From: Candidatus Melainabacteria bacterium
Lineage (GTDB): Bacteria; Cyanobacteriota; Vampirovibrionia; Vampirovibrionales; JAJTHC01
Reading direction: 5' to 3'
Assembly (NCBI GenBank): GCA_026389055.1
Contig: JAPLIO010000208.1
Location: 1-21,260 of the forward strand
DNA: 21,260 bases
Shown here piece by piece: positions 6,113 to 13,665 of this stretch; positions within the stretch are counted from its first letter, which is position 1, and each line of letters opens with the position of its first letter. A program made the translations under genes and the position numbers. The notes beneath the pieces were generated by a model. That model was not told the origin of the DNA, did not search any database, and saw nothing but the letters and a program-made list of their open reading frames with translations.

Positions 6113-7201
6113 ATGGCAACATCGCCACCTGTAACCAACCCCCTGCTAAGTAAAACCCGCCTAGCCACCATCATCAACCGCTTCCACCAACAACACCTAG
6201 CCGTTGTGGGCGATATGGCTATTGATGAAATGGTCTACGGCAAAGTCGATAGACTTTCCCGAGAAGCCCCCGTTCTCATCCTCAAACACGAACGAACAGA
6301 TATCATCCTTGGGGCAGGAGCCAACGCCGCCCACAACGTTTCCTGCTATGGGGCTAAAAGCCACGCCATCGGGCTTTGTGGGGTAGATTATTACGCAGGT
6401 GAACTGAAAAAAGCTTTTGAACGAGACGGCGTTTTAATTGAAGCCCTTGTGGCAGATAAAACCCGCCCCACCACCACAAAATCAAGAATTTCAGGCGTTG
6501 TTAATGCTTCTGTTACCCAGCAGATGGTACGGATGGATAGAGAAGCCCGCACGCCTATTTCACCCGAAACCGAAGCCCTCTTGCTTGAAAAAATTGAAGC
6601 CATCATCCCACAAACCAACGGATTATTGCTGTCTGATTATGCCATTGGCGTGGTAACGCCCGCCGTGGTTGCCAGCGTTCAACAATTGGCAACAAAGCAC
6701 AATATCCCGTGGGCGGTGGATTCCCAGCAACCACTAACCGCTTTTCAGGGGGCTAGCATCATGACGCCTAATCAACCTGAAGCCGAACAAAACGTTGGGT
6801 TTGCCATTGAAGACAAGGCTTCGTTGTTGAAGGCGGGTATTCAGCTATTGGAAACCACGAATGCGGAAAATATGCTCATTACTTTGGGGCATGATGGGAT
6901 GGCGTTGTTTTCCAAAGAAGCTTCTTGCCTATGGCACATTCCCGTGTTTAACCGAAGTAAAGTATTTGATGTTACAGGGGCTGGCGATACGGTAGTTTCC
7001 ACCCTGCTACTGGCCAACACCTGCGGAGCTTCTTGGTTGGAAGCAGCGGTTTTAGGCAACTTGGCAGCCAGTATTGTTGTCAAACAATTTGGGGCAGCGG
7101 TAACCACGCAAGCAGAAATGTTAGAAGCCCTAGATTCTTTGGATGATGGGCTTTTGCAAGGTATTACAAAACAAAATTTTCAATTAGCTCAAGCAATTTA
7201 G
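6113..7201 (+). CDS. PfkB-family sugar kinase, heptose-7-phosphate kinase (RfaE1/HldA)-like
   Basis: Ribokinase-like kinase, closest in layout to the kinase domain of HldE, which makes heptose bisphosphate for surface glycan. The N-terminal part carries VVGDMAIDEMVYG, then SREAPVLILK (matching the SPEAPV block), the LGAGANAAHN substrate loop, and LLSDYAIGVVTP. The ATP/anion-hole motif DVTGAGDT lies at residues 286-293, with D292 the expected base. Two departures from HldE: the usual GGAAN loop is GAGAN, and the DPKG motif is replaced by DSQQ, so the sugar may differ. There is no fused nucleotidyltransferase domain. The start at 6113 has no clear Shine-Dalgarno. It is first of four tightly spaced genes; the last is a heptosyltransferase-like GT9, which supports a glycan role. 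Confidence 0.87.
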   Translation: MATSPPVTNPLLSKTRLATIINRFHQQHLAVVGDMAIDEMVYGKVDRLSREAPVLILKHERTDIILGAGANAAHNVSCYGAKSHAIGLCGVDYYAGELKKAFERDGVLIEALVADKTRPTTTKSRISGVVNASVTQQMVRMDREARTPISPETEALLLEKIEAIIPQTNGLLLSDYAIGVVTPAVVASVQQLATKHNIPWAVDSQQPLTAFQGASIMTPNQPEAEQNVGFAIEDKASLLKAGIQLLETTNAENMLITLGHDGMALFSKEASCLWHIPVFNRSKVFDVTGAGDTVVSTLLLANTCGASWLEAAVLGNLAASIVVKQFGAAVTTQAEMLEALDSLDDGLLQGITKQNFQLAQAI

Positions 7202-7219
7202 TAAGGAAGTTATAACAAC

Positions 7220-7753
7220 ATGATGGCGATAATCGATACGAACGGAAAAGTATTTGGAAAATTTAATTTACTAGATGCTGGCTTTGTTGCCCTTGGTGGG
7301 CTAGTGTTGCTAGGGGTTGTGTTGGTGCAAACGGGTGTGCAAGCTACTTCTAAGAATATGGTGCAAGGCGAAACGGATATCCAAATTTCGCTTTACTTGC
7401 GGACTCGCACGTTAAATGAATCTCTGTTTAAAGTGGGCGATGAAACCAACATCACCGTTAGAAACCAACCCCGTGGGAAGGTTGCTATTGTTTCTGCCCA
7501 GTTAGACCCCGTTAAAGCGTTGGTTGCCCAAGCTTCGGGTTACAAAATATTTCCAGACCCGCTTTCCAGCAATATGTTTGATATTAAATTGGTGTTGAAA
7601 GACCACGCCACCATCACGCCAGAAGGCTATGTGGCGGAAGGCGTTAAAATGAAAATAGGCTTGCCCATTGAACTAGAAGGCATGGATTACCGCCTTTCAG
7701 GCACCATTACCAAGGTCGAACCAGTCGGTGAACCGTTGGTGGGGAAAGAGTAG
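7220..7753 (+). CDS. DUF4330 membrane-anchored protein
   Basis: DUF4330 is a family known mainly from cyanobacteria; function unknown. The conserved opening is clear: AIIDTNGKVFGKFNLLDAG, then one membrane helix (about residues 20-42) and a ~130-residue beta-rich soluble part, probably outside the cytoplasm. The length of 177 aa is usual. Start: tandem ATG with AGGAAG about 11 bases upstream. It lies 18 bp after the PfkB kinase and 15 bp before the IctB-like gene, so the three are co-transcribed. That context suggests an accessory role in surface glycan export or polymer ligation, though this is inference only. Confidence 0.9.
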   Translation: MMAIIDTNGKVFGKFNLLDAGFVALGGLVLLGVVLVQTGVQATSKNMVQGETDIQISLYLRTRTLNESLFKVGDETNITVRNQPRGKVAIVSAQLDPVKALVAQASGYKIFPDPLSSNMFDIKLVLKDHATITPEGYVAEGVKMKIGLPIELEGMDYRLSGTITKVEPVGEPLVGKE

Positions 7754-7768
7754 TCAGGGTTTTTGGTT

Positions 7769-9337
7769 ATGATGGTTACTCCTTTATCCACGGCTGAAAC
7801 AGGTCAATCTTTGATGAGCTTGGGTCGGCAATCTATCCTGTTTGGCTGGGTTTTTCAGCTGGTTCAGTGGGCAGATGAAACGCTGTTAGCTAGCTTGAAA
7901 ACGTCTTGGCTGAATACGAAGCTACAGTGGTTGTTTAATCGGCATGCCGAACCGTTGGCTTCTAGCAGGCTGATGCATTGGTTACATGGGGTTATTCCTT
8001 GTGTGGGGCTAATTGGGCTATTTACCTTAATGTTAGTAGCAGAAACGGGTTTAATTGGGGCGGGAATTTGGGCGTTGTTCGCTTGGTTGGTGGGGTCTTC
8101 GTTGTTGAAGGGCTACAACCAATGGCTACAGAAAATAACGGTTGTAGATATTCTAGTTGGGGCATTTTTCGCTACGTTTTTTGTTTCTTGTGCGTTTTCT
8201 TCCTATCATCATGAAGCCTTGGGTGGCTTGTTCAAAATGGCAACGTTTTGGGCGGGGTATTGTGCTTTTCGTACCGTCATGGTGGAATTGCCTAGCAGTA
8301 TCCCCATTTTAATGACCGTTTTAATCGCTTTCGGGTTGGCTGAAACGGCGTTAGCCTATTTGCAATCTACCAGTAAAGTGGCGGAATTAGCCACTTGGAC
8401 GGATCCTTCCACTAACCCCGAAGACCAATTAACCAGAGTTTACGGCACGCTTAAGCCGTATAATCCGAATTTGTTAGCGGCTTATTTATTGGCAACTCTA
8501 GGGGCTACCTTCTGGTGGATGGGGCAGTTATTAGCCAAATTAACCGACCCTGCCGCCCTCAAACAAAAATTGCTTCCTTGGTTGGGTGTTACTCTCGTTG
8601 CCTTTGGGGCAATTGCTTACGGCATTGTGTTGACAGGCTCTAGGGGCGGTTATTTGGGTGTTGCAGGCATGGCAATTACTTGCTTTGGGGTAATGACCCC
8701 CTTACTATTGTGGTTTGATGATACGTTAAAGCCGATTACTTGGTTGAAAAAAGCGTGGCTGGCGGTTACAGTCGGCTTGGTACTGCTGGTAGGGGCGATG
8801 ATTTTGAAAAGTTCCGCCTTACAACACCGTATTGCCAGTATGTTGGCGTTTCGGGAAGATAGCAGTATTTCCTATCGCATGAACGTTTACGCCAGTGCGT
8901 GGCGAATGTTTTTGGATAATTTTTGGACAGGCATTGGGCCTTCTAACACCGTTTTTAAAAAGGTGTATGGCTTTTATATGACCCCCGGATATAATGCCCT
9001 TGGGGCTTACAGCGTTCCGCTGGAAATTGCCTTAGAACAGGGCATTTTGGGTTTATTGGTTCTATTTAGCTTTTTAACTTACTTGAAAATTAAAACATAT
9101 GCCCTCCTCACCCAATGGAACGGGATTACCTTAGCCAAAAAATTATCAACTGCCGCTGCAGCATTGGCGTTGGTTGGGTTTTTCTATCATGGGTTGTTTG
9201 ATACAATTTGGTATCGCCCTGCTATTCAGCTTTTATTTTGGTTTTTTGTTGCCGTTTGGGCATACAGTGCCACTAGCCCTTCGGCTAGCGTGCAACCCAG
9301 TTCAGTAGAAAGTATTCCCTGCCATGATAATGACTAA
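7769..9337 (+). CDS. IctB-like / O-antigen ligase (Wzy_C) family membrane protein
   Basis: Polytopic protein of 522 aa with about 10-12 hydrophobic helices. Several blocks match the cyanobacterial IctB branch of the O-antigen ligase superfamily: ELATWTDP near residue 205 followed by TRVYGTLKPYNPNLLAAYL, the SRGGYLG motif, REDSSISYRMNVYASAWRM, and TGIGPSNTVFKKVYG with AYSVPLEIALEQG. IctB was first proposed as an inorganic carbon transporter; superfamily members join glycan chains to lipid carriers or proteins. With a heptose-type kinase and a GT9 enzyme in the same operon, a glycan ligase or polymerase role is more likely here. Start at the ATGATG at 7769; an in-frame TTG at 7763 is less likely. 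The 3' end overlaps the next gene. Confidence 0.88.
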   Translation: MMVTPLSTAETGQSLMSLGRQSILFGWVFQLVQWADETLLASLKTSWLNTKLQWLFNRHAEPLASSRLMHWLHGVIPCVGLIGLFTLMLVAETGLIGAGIWALFAWLVGSSLLKGYNQWLQKITVVDILVGAFFATFFVSCAFSSYHHEALGGLFKMATFWAGYCAFRTVMVELPSSIPILMTVLIAFGLAETALAYLQSTSKVAELATWTDPSTNPEDQLTRVYGTLKPYNPNLLAAYLLATLGATFWWMGQLLAKLTDPAALKQKLLPWLGVTLVAFGAIAYGIVLTGSRGGYLGVAGMAITCFGVMTPLLLWFDDTLKPITWLKKAWLAVTVGLVLLVGAMILKSSALQHRIASMLAFREDSSISYRMNVYASAWRMFLDNFWTGIGPSNTVFKKVYGFYMTPGYNALGAYSVPLEIALEQGILGLLVLFSFLTYLKIKTYALLTQWNGITLAKKLSTAAAALALVGFFYHGLFDTIWYRPAIQLLFWFFVAVWAYSATSPSASVQPSSVESIPCHDND

Positions 9338-10469
9338 CTTGTTTTCGTTGCTTAGCCCGCCACTAAAAACACCCCGAATTAAAGATTTAAACCGTATTGC
9401 CTTGTTGTGCTACGGTGGCTTGGGCGATGTACTATTGTTTAGCCCCGTGATTGCTGAAATTAAGGCGTGGCTACCCAATGCTTCTATAACGCTTTACCTT
9501 GAAGAACGTAGTATGGGCGTTAGCTCCGTGTTGGCTGGGGTCGATTCCGTTCAGCTTATACCAACAGGCACCATGAGCAAGTTTAAGTTATTCAACTTTT
9601 TAGTGAACGATTTAAAAAAACGCCATTTTGATGCCGTTCTTTCTTGTGGTACGAATAAATTCATTCCTTATATGCTGGCGTTGACAGGTATTCAATATAG
9701 GGTAGGGTATGAAACTAGTGGTTACGGTCAGCAATTACTTTCGCACCAAGCCCCGCTTAAACAGGATATCTACGCTAGTTTGATGTATTTTGAACTGGCA
9801 AAAACGTTTATGAAACCGCTGATTGGCCCAGCGTATGAAGCGTTTTTACAACCGCCACAACTTAAACCCATTGCCATGCCTGCCTCCGATAGAGACCTTG
9901 AAGAGCTACAAGCCCTTTCTTTGCAACCCAATCAGGGCGATCATCGTAAGCATATTTTGTTGCACCCCGGTGTTAGCCAAATGAGCTTAGCCAAGGGCAT
10001 CAATAAAACGTGGTCTGCGATTGATTGGTCTCAGTTGGTTTTATCGTTGAGTGCCACGCATTGCGTTTATTTGGTGGGTGGAAAAGATGACGAACCCATT
10101 GTAATGGATATTTTAGCTTTATTGCCTGAAAACCTGCAACGGTTTTCTAACTTAATGGGTACTACTCGGAATTTTAGCGATTTGGCTAGCTTGATGACGT
10201 TGATGGATGCCGTTATTTGTGTTGATTCTGCTCCGTTGCATTTAGCCATTGCCATGAATAAACCGACCGTTGCTATTTTTGGCCCAACTGATGAGAAAAA
10301 GTTGTTGCCTAACCCTGAATGGGTGCCTACGGTTAAAGCGGTAACGGTTGAAGGGTTGGCGTGCAGACCCTGCCTTTGGGCGGTGCGTCAGCAAAATTGT
10401 GAAACATCGGATTGTTTGGGCGTTTCTGTTAAAGCCGTAGAATCTGCCGTGTTAGGCTTGTTGGGTTAG
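9324..10469 (+). CDS. Glycosyltransferase family 9 (ADP-heptose:LPS heptosyltransferase-like)
   Basis: GT9 enzymes transfer heptose or related sugars to lipid A core-type acceptors at the inner membrane. Visible motifs: the N-terminal nucleotide-fold opening RIALLCYGGLGDVLLFSPVI, the ILLHPGVS block, HCVYLVGGKDDE, and the donor-site segment ICVDSAPLHLAIAMNKPTVA followed by IFGPTDEKKLLP. At 381 aa the length is normal. The C terminus has four Cys (CRPC, then two more), as often seen in this family. The start overlaps the IctB-like gene by 14 bp (ATGATAATG; an ATG at 9330 is also possible), which implies translational coupling. It is the last gene of the operon, followed by repeat element A. Confidence 0.9.
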   Translation: MIMTNLFSLLSPPLKTPRIKDLNRIALLCYGGLGDVLLFSPVIAEIKAWLPNASITLYLEERSMGVSSVLAGVDSVQLIPTGTMSKFKLFNFLVNDLKKRHFDAVLSCGTNKFIPYMLALTGIQYRVGYETSGYGQQLLSHQAPLKQDIYASLMYFELAKTFMKPLIGPAYEAFLQPPQLKPIAMPASDRDLEELQALSLQPNQGDHRKHILLHPGVSQMSLAKGINKTWSAIDWSQLVLSLSATHCVYLVGGKDDEPIVMDILALLPENLQRFSNLMGTTRNFSDLASLMTLMDAVICVDSAPLHLAIAMNKPTVAIFGPTDEKKLLPNPEWVPTVKAVTVEGLACRPCLWAVRQQNCETSDCLGVSVKAVESAVLGLLG

Positions 10470-10475
10470 TTATTT

Positions 10476-10790
10476 TTTACGCTTCCTAACCAGTGCTAAA
10501 CATTCATTATTGCTTGGTTTGGGTTAAAATGCTTAGCTTCAGATCATAGGCAGTTGTAAATAGGCTGGTGCGAACGTAGTGAAGCAGAGCAATTAGGAAG
10601 CCTCTTTTGCTTCCGCTCAAGCCTGTTTTCAACGTGCAAGAAAACCAATCAACCCTTGAGAGGGGTTTATTAGGGGGGCGTGGAGCCCCCTTGATTTTGG
10701 GGGGGGTTTGGGGGGTGCCCAAATGGTACCCCCCATGAAGCCCTAGCCCGAAGCGATTAACCCGTCTGCATTATTGTTACGAAGCATAGC
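10476..10790 (+). mobile_element. Structured MITE-like element, copy A
   Basis: This ~315-bp non-coding element lies between convergent genes. It is homologous to 13166-13479 and 17446-17817. Imperfect terminal inverted repeats begin at 10481 (GCTTCCTAAC) and end at 10785 (GCATTATTGTTACGAAGC at 10768-10785). Flanks are GTTAGTTATTT (10465-10475) and GTTACTTATTT (10791-10801), an 11-bp direct repeat with one mismatch. Internal stems: 10550-10566 with 10620-10637; GGAAGC/GCTTCC; and GGGGGGTGCC (10710-10719) with GGTACCCCCC (10725-10734). The end carries the invariant ATGAAGCCCTAGCCCGAAGC (10735-10754). The right flank overlaps the mnmE stop region. It encodes no transposase. Confidence 0.8.
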
Positions 10791-10795
10791 GTTAC

Positions 10796-12235
10796 TTATT
10801 TCCCGACGCAAAACTGGCTAAACACACTATCCAAAACGATTTCAGAGGTATCAATCCCCAGTAAATCATCTAGCTGACGCAACGCATCGGTTAGGGGAAT
10901 CGTGGTTAAATCTAACGGAAAAGCCGTTTCAGCCAGTGTTTCAATCGCCTTTTCTAAGTGTTCAGCCATTGCCACCAAACACTCTTGTTGCCGATTGGTT
11001 AAACAAAGCTGGACGCCTTGTTCATTGCTTTGTTTAGCTTGGTGTAATTGGCTTTTAATGGTAGATTCCAACCACTGCAAAACGGCACCCAACCCTTCGC
11101 CACTAGTAACAGAAAGCGGTTGCCAGCCATCCGTTTTTTGTAAGACTTGCGTGAAGGTTTTATCCTTCAACACATCTTGCTTGGTTAGTAATTTTAGCAA
11201 CGGCTTTTCAGCTTGATTCCCCCTAACAGCAGTCAACAACACCGCATCTTCAGGAAGCAACCCATTCGCACCAACGATGGTGGCATCTGTCAAATAAAGC
11301 AAGCAATCTGCTAGTTGGGCTGCTTCTAAACTGCGTTCAACCCCCAATTGTTCAACCATATCGGTGGTTTCACGCAAGCCCGCCGTATCCACTAATTTCA
11401 CGGCAATCCCAGCCAAAACCAGCGTTTCACTGACAGTATCTCTCGTGGTACCTGCCAACGGCGTAACAATAGACCGTTCTTGGGCTAGTAACGCATTAAA
11501 TAAGGTTGATTTTCCCGCATTAGGTTGCCCTAAAATTGCAATTTTCAACCCTTCCCGAATCCACTGGCTTTTGGCGGTGGTTTCACATAAACTGTTGGCT
11601 TTTTCCACAACCGCTTGAAGTCTTTGCTGAAGGGCTTCTCTCGGTGGTTCTTCCACTTCTTCGGGGTAATCCATAGCAGCAACTAGTTCGCACTGAATGG
11701 CAATAATGGCTTCCCGTAGTCCTGTTAAATAGCCTGCAACGGTTTTATGCCGAAGATTTTGCGTGGCAAACTGGCTTAATTGGTTCCCTTCGGCGTGAAT
11801 GGCGTCTAAAATGCTTTCGGCTTGGGTTAAATCTAGCTTCCCGTTGATGAAGGCTCTGCGGGTAAAGGCTCCGCCTGTAGCGAAGGTGGCACCTGCTTGC
11901 TGGCAGGCTTCTAGCACTTGGGTGGGAATGGCTAGCCCACCGTGGCAGTGTATTTCCACCACATCTTCACCCGTAAAACTAGCAGGGGCTTTAAAGGGCA
12001 GCAGCAATACTTGGTCGATGGTTACTTCAGGCTGATTGGGTGCGTGAACGTACCCGAAAATCGCTTTGGCTGGTTCGATTGTGGCTAGGGGTTTGCTGAA
12101 AATTTTATCGGCAATTTCAACGGCATCCGTGCCACTTAGCCGAATAACCGCCACCCCAGAAAGCCCTTCAGGCGTGGCTTGAGCAACAATGGTTGGTTCA
12201 TCTGCCGTTAGGGGTGTGTACGAATTAGTCTGCAT
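10796..12235 (-). CDS. mnmE: tRNA modification GTPase MnmE (TrmE)
   Basis: MnmE works with MnmG to add carboxymethylaminomethyl groups at uridine 34 of certain tRNAs, using methylene-tetrahydrofolate and GTP. The N-terminal tetrahydrofolate-binding domain opens EPTIVAQATPEGLSGVAVIR. The central helical part and inserted G domain follow: G1 GQPNAGKS (residues 236-243), G2 GTTRDT (262-267), G3 DTAGLRET (283-290), and a weak G4 (TKQD). The C-terminal CVGK matches the essential CxGK motif whose Cys is needed for modification. I take the start at 12235 (479 aa) rather than 12262: it fits the family's N terminus and has GAAGGCG upstream. This start overlaps the end of panB by 11 bp. No mnmG is in the window. 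Confidence 0.96.
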   Translation of the reverse strand: MQTNSYTPLTADEPTIVAQATPEGLSGVAVIRLSGTDAVEIADKIFSKPLATIEPAKAIFGYVHAPNQPEVTIDQVLLLPFKAPASFTGEDVVEIHCHGGLAIPTQVLEACQQAGATFATGGAFTRRAFINGKLDLTQAESILDAIHAEGNQLSQFATQNLRHKTVAGYLTGLREAIIAIQCELVAAMDYPEEVEEPPREALQQRLQAVVEKANSLCETTAKSQWIREGLKIAILGQPNAGKSTLFNALLAQERSIVTPLAGTTRDTVSETLVLAGIAVKLVDTAGLRETTDMVEQLGVERSLEAAQLADCLLYLTDATIVGANGLLPEDAVLLTAVRGNQAEKPLLKLLTKQDVLKDKTFTQVLQKTDGWQPLSVTSGEGLGAVLQWLESTIKSQLHQAKQSNEQGVQLCLTNRQQECLVAMAEHLEKAIETLAETAFPLDLTTIPLTDALRQLDDLLGIDTSEIVLDSVFSQFCVGK

Positions 12236-13124
12236 GATGAGTTTCGCCTTCAGCTTGTTCAAGTTGCTTTAGCACTTCGGCATAGGTTTCTGCATTCATG
12301 GGGGTGGCTTCGGTTTGATTATTCGGAAATGCCCTGTTTCTAACATCAGCCTGATATGCCGAGACGGCTTCCTTCGTTAATACCGCCCCGTTCATATACT
12401 GCCGAACAAACTTAGGATGAAATCCTTGGTAGCGTCCTAATAAATCATCAATCACCACCACTTGCCCATCGCACCCATTGCCTGCTCCAATGCCAATAGT
12501 GGGAATACTTAAACGGCTTGAAACGAGCGTGGCTATTTCTACAGGAACCAGTTCAAGCACCAAGGCACAAACGCCTGCTTGTGCTAGGGAATCGGCTTGT
12601 TGAATCAGCGTTAAGGCGGTTTCGGTTGTTTTAGCTTGAAGTTTGAATCCGCCCAAGGATAGCATGGCTTGAGGGGTTAGCCCTAAATGCCCCACAACAG
12701 GAATACCAATGGCGACTAGCCGTTGAACCAACGCTAAAATTTCGGGGGTACAGCCTTCAATTTTTACGGCATGGGCATGCCCTTCTTGAATGAACCGAGC
12801 ACAATTAGCGATGCCTTGTTCCAACGAAACGTGGTAGCTCATAAACGGGGCATCGGCAATAACCCAAGCGGTTGTGGCTCCTTTGGTAACGGCTTTTACA
12901 TGGTGAAGCATTTCATCTACCGTGATGCTTAGCGTGTTGGGGTGCCCGAGTAGGGTCATAGCAAGGCTATCGCCTACTAGTAGCACTTCAATACCAGCTT
13001 GGTCTAGTAGTTGGGCGGTGGTAAAATCATACGCTGTTAGGCAGGCGAAGGGTTGCCCTGCTTGCTTAAGGTGTTGTAGGGTGTGTTGGGTAATGCGTGG
13101 GTTTTGTGTTTGGGGCATAGCCAT
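12225..13124 (-). CDS. panB: 3-methyl-2-oxobutanoate hydroxymethyltransferase
   Basis: PanB makes ketopantoate from 2-oxoisovalerate and methylene-tetrahydrofolate, the first committed step to pantothenate and coenzyme A. The TIM-barrel signature is intact: TAYDFTTAQLLDQAGI, LLVGDSLAMTLLGH (D52), ADAPFMSY (D91), VKIEG (K121, E123), LVLELVPVEIA with the catalytic Glu, and IGIGAGNGCDGQVVVIDDLL. Start chosen at 13124 (299 aa), where GAGG sits 5 bases upstream. A longer frame to 13160 would run to the edge of repeat element B. A ~35-residue C-terminal extension beyond the barrel is rich in Asn, Glu and Ala. The 3' end overlaps mnmE, so the two are translated together; both enzymes use a folate cofactor. 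Confidence 0.96.
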   Translation of the reverse strand: MAMPQTQNPRITQHTLQHLKQAGQPFACLTAYDFTTAQLLDQAGIEVLLVGDSLAMTLLGHPNTLSITVDEMLHHVKAVTKGATTAWVIADAPFMSYHVSLEQGIANCARFIQEGHAHAVKIEGCTPEILALVQRLVAIGIPVVGHLGLTPQAMLSLGGFKLQAKTTETALTLIQQADSLAQAGVCALVLELVPVEIATLVSSRLSIPTIGIGAGNGCDGQVVVIDDLLGRYQGFHPKFVRQYMNGAVLTKEAVSAYQADVRNRAFPNNQTEATPMNAETYAEVLKQLEQAEGETHHAD

Positions 13125-13165
13125 GATACCTCGGTAAATATAGTTAAGAGTGAGAATCAATTATA

Positions 13166-13479
13166 AGTGTTGTAACCGACATTGCGGAAATGACATTATT
13201 GTTAGGTTTTACTAAAATTGTTAGCTTCAAACCATATGTAGTTGGAGATAGGCTGGTGCGAGCGTAGCGAAGCAGACCAATTAGGAAACCCTCTGGTTTT
13301 CGGTCAAGCCTATCTTCAACGTACAAGGAACAGATTAACCAGTTGTTCCCCTGGGGATTACAAAGGGGGCGGTGAGCAGCCCCTTTGTTTTACGGGGGGT
13401 GTGGGGGGGTGGTTAAACACCACCCCCCATGAAGCCCTAGCCCGAAGCTGTAACCTTTAGCATTATTGCTACGAAGCGT
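13166..13479 (+). mobile_element. Structured MITE-like element, copy B
   Basis: A ~314-bp copy in the divergent gap between panB and the repeat protein. It is flanked by an exact 11-bp direct repeat AATCAATTATA (13155-13165 and 13480-13490), the clearest target duplication of the three copies. The long stem pairs 13238-13254 with 13307-13324. Inner stems are GACC/GGTC and GGAAACC/GGTTTTC, which replace GAGC/GCTC and GGAAGC/GCTTCC of the other copies with pairing kept. Further stems are CAAAGGGG (13361-13368) with CCCCTTTG (13380-13387), and GGGGGGTGGT with ACCACCCCCC (to 13428). The invariant ATGAAGCCC tail block follows. The left end is more degraded than the right. Confidence 0.82.
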
Positions 13480-13490
13480 AATCAATTATA

Positions 13491-13665
13491 GGGTAGCACA
13501 AAACTAAGGTGAAAGCGGTTTTATCCTATTGGAAGCCGTTACTTTAAAAGCAAGAACGCTTCATCCAAACAAGCCACAATAGATCAACTTTCTGTAACAC
13601 ACACAACTGCTTTTTTTCTCTCTCTACTTTTAGTTTTTTCTTTTTTCTACATAGGATAACACTTT
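13491..13665 (+). promoter_or_regulatory. 5' region of the repeat-protein gene
   Basis: This is the rest of the 505-bp panB to repeat-protein gap that element B does not fill. It is A/C-rich, then strongly pyrimidine-rich (about 13610-13650: CTTTTTTTCTCTCTCTAC and similar), ending in AGGA 9-10 bases before the tandem ATG. I see no convincing -35/-10 pair. The T/C tract may be part of a translation-enhancing or regulated leader. Confidence 0.35.

Noticed and set aside
5625..6134. Plus-strand frames across cassette 2 and the leader of the sugar kinase gene
   Set aside because: They translate palindromes, terminators and the antisense of the micro-ORF; no ribosome binding sites.
10507..10722. 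Minus-strand frame across element A, similar to a frame across element B (13144-13326)
   Set aside because: Similarity is explained by the DNA repeat. Copy C has a stop in the matching frame, and base changes follow stem pairing rather than codon positions.
10735..10754. Element tail resembling the guide-RNA end of IS605/TnpB elements
   Set aside because: Only a short GAAGCCC-type similarity from memory; no tnpB or iscB fragment is present. Kept only as a possibility to test.
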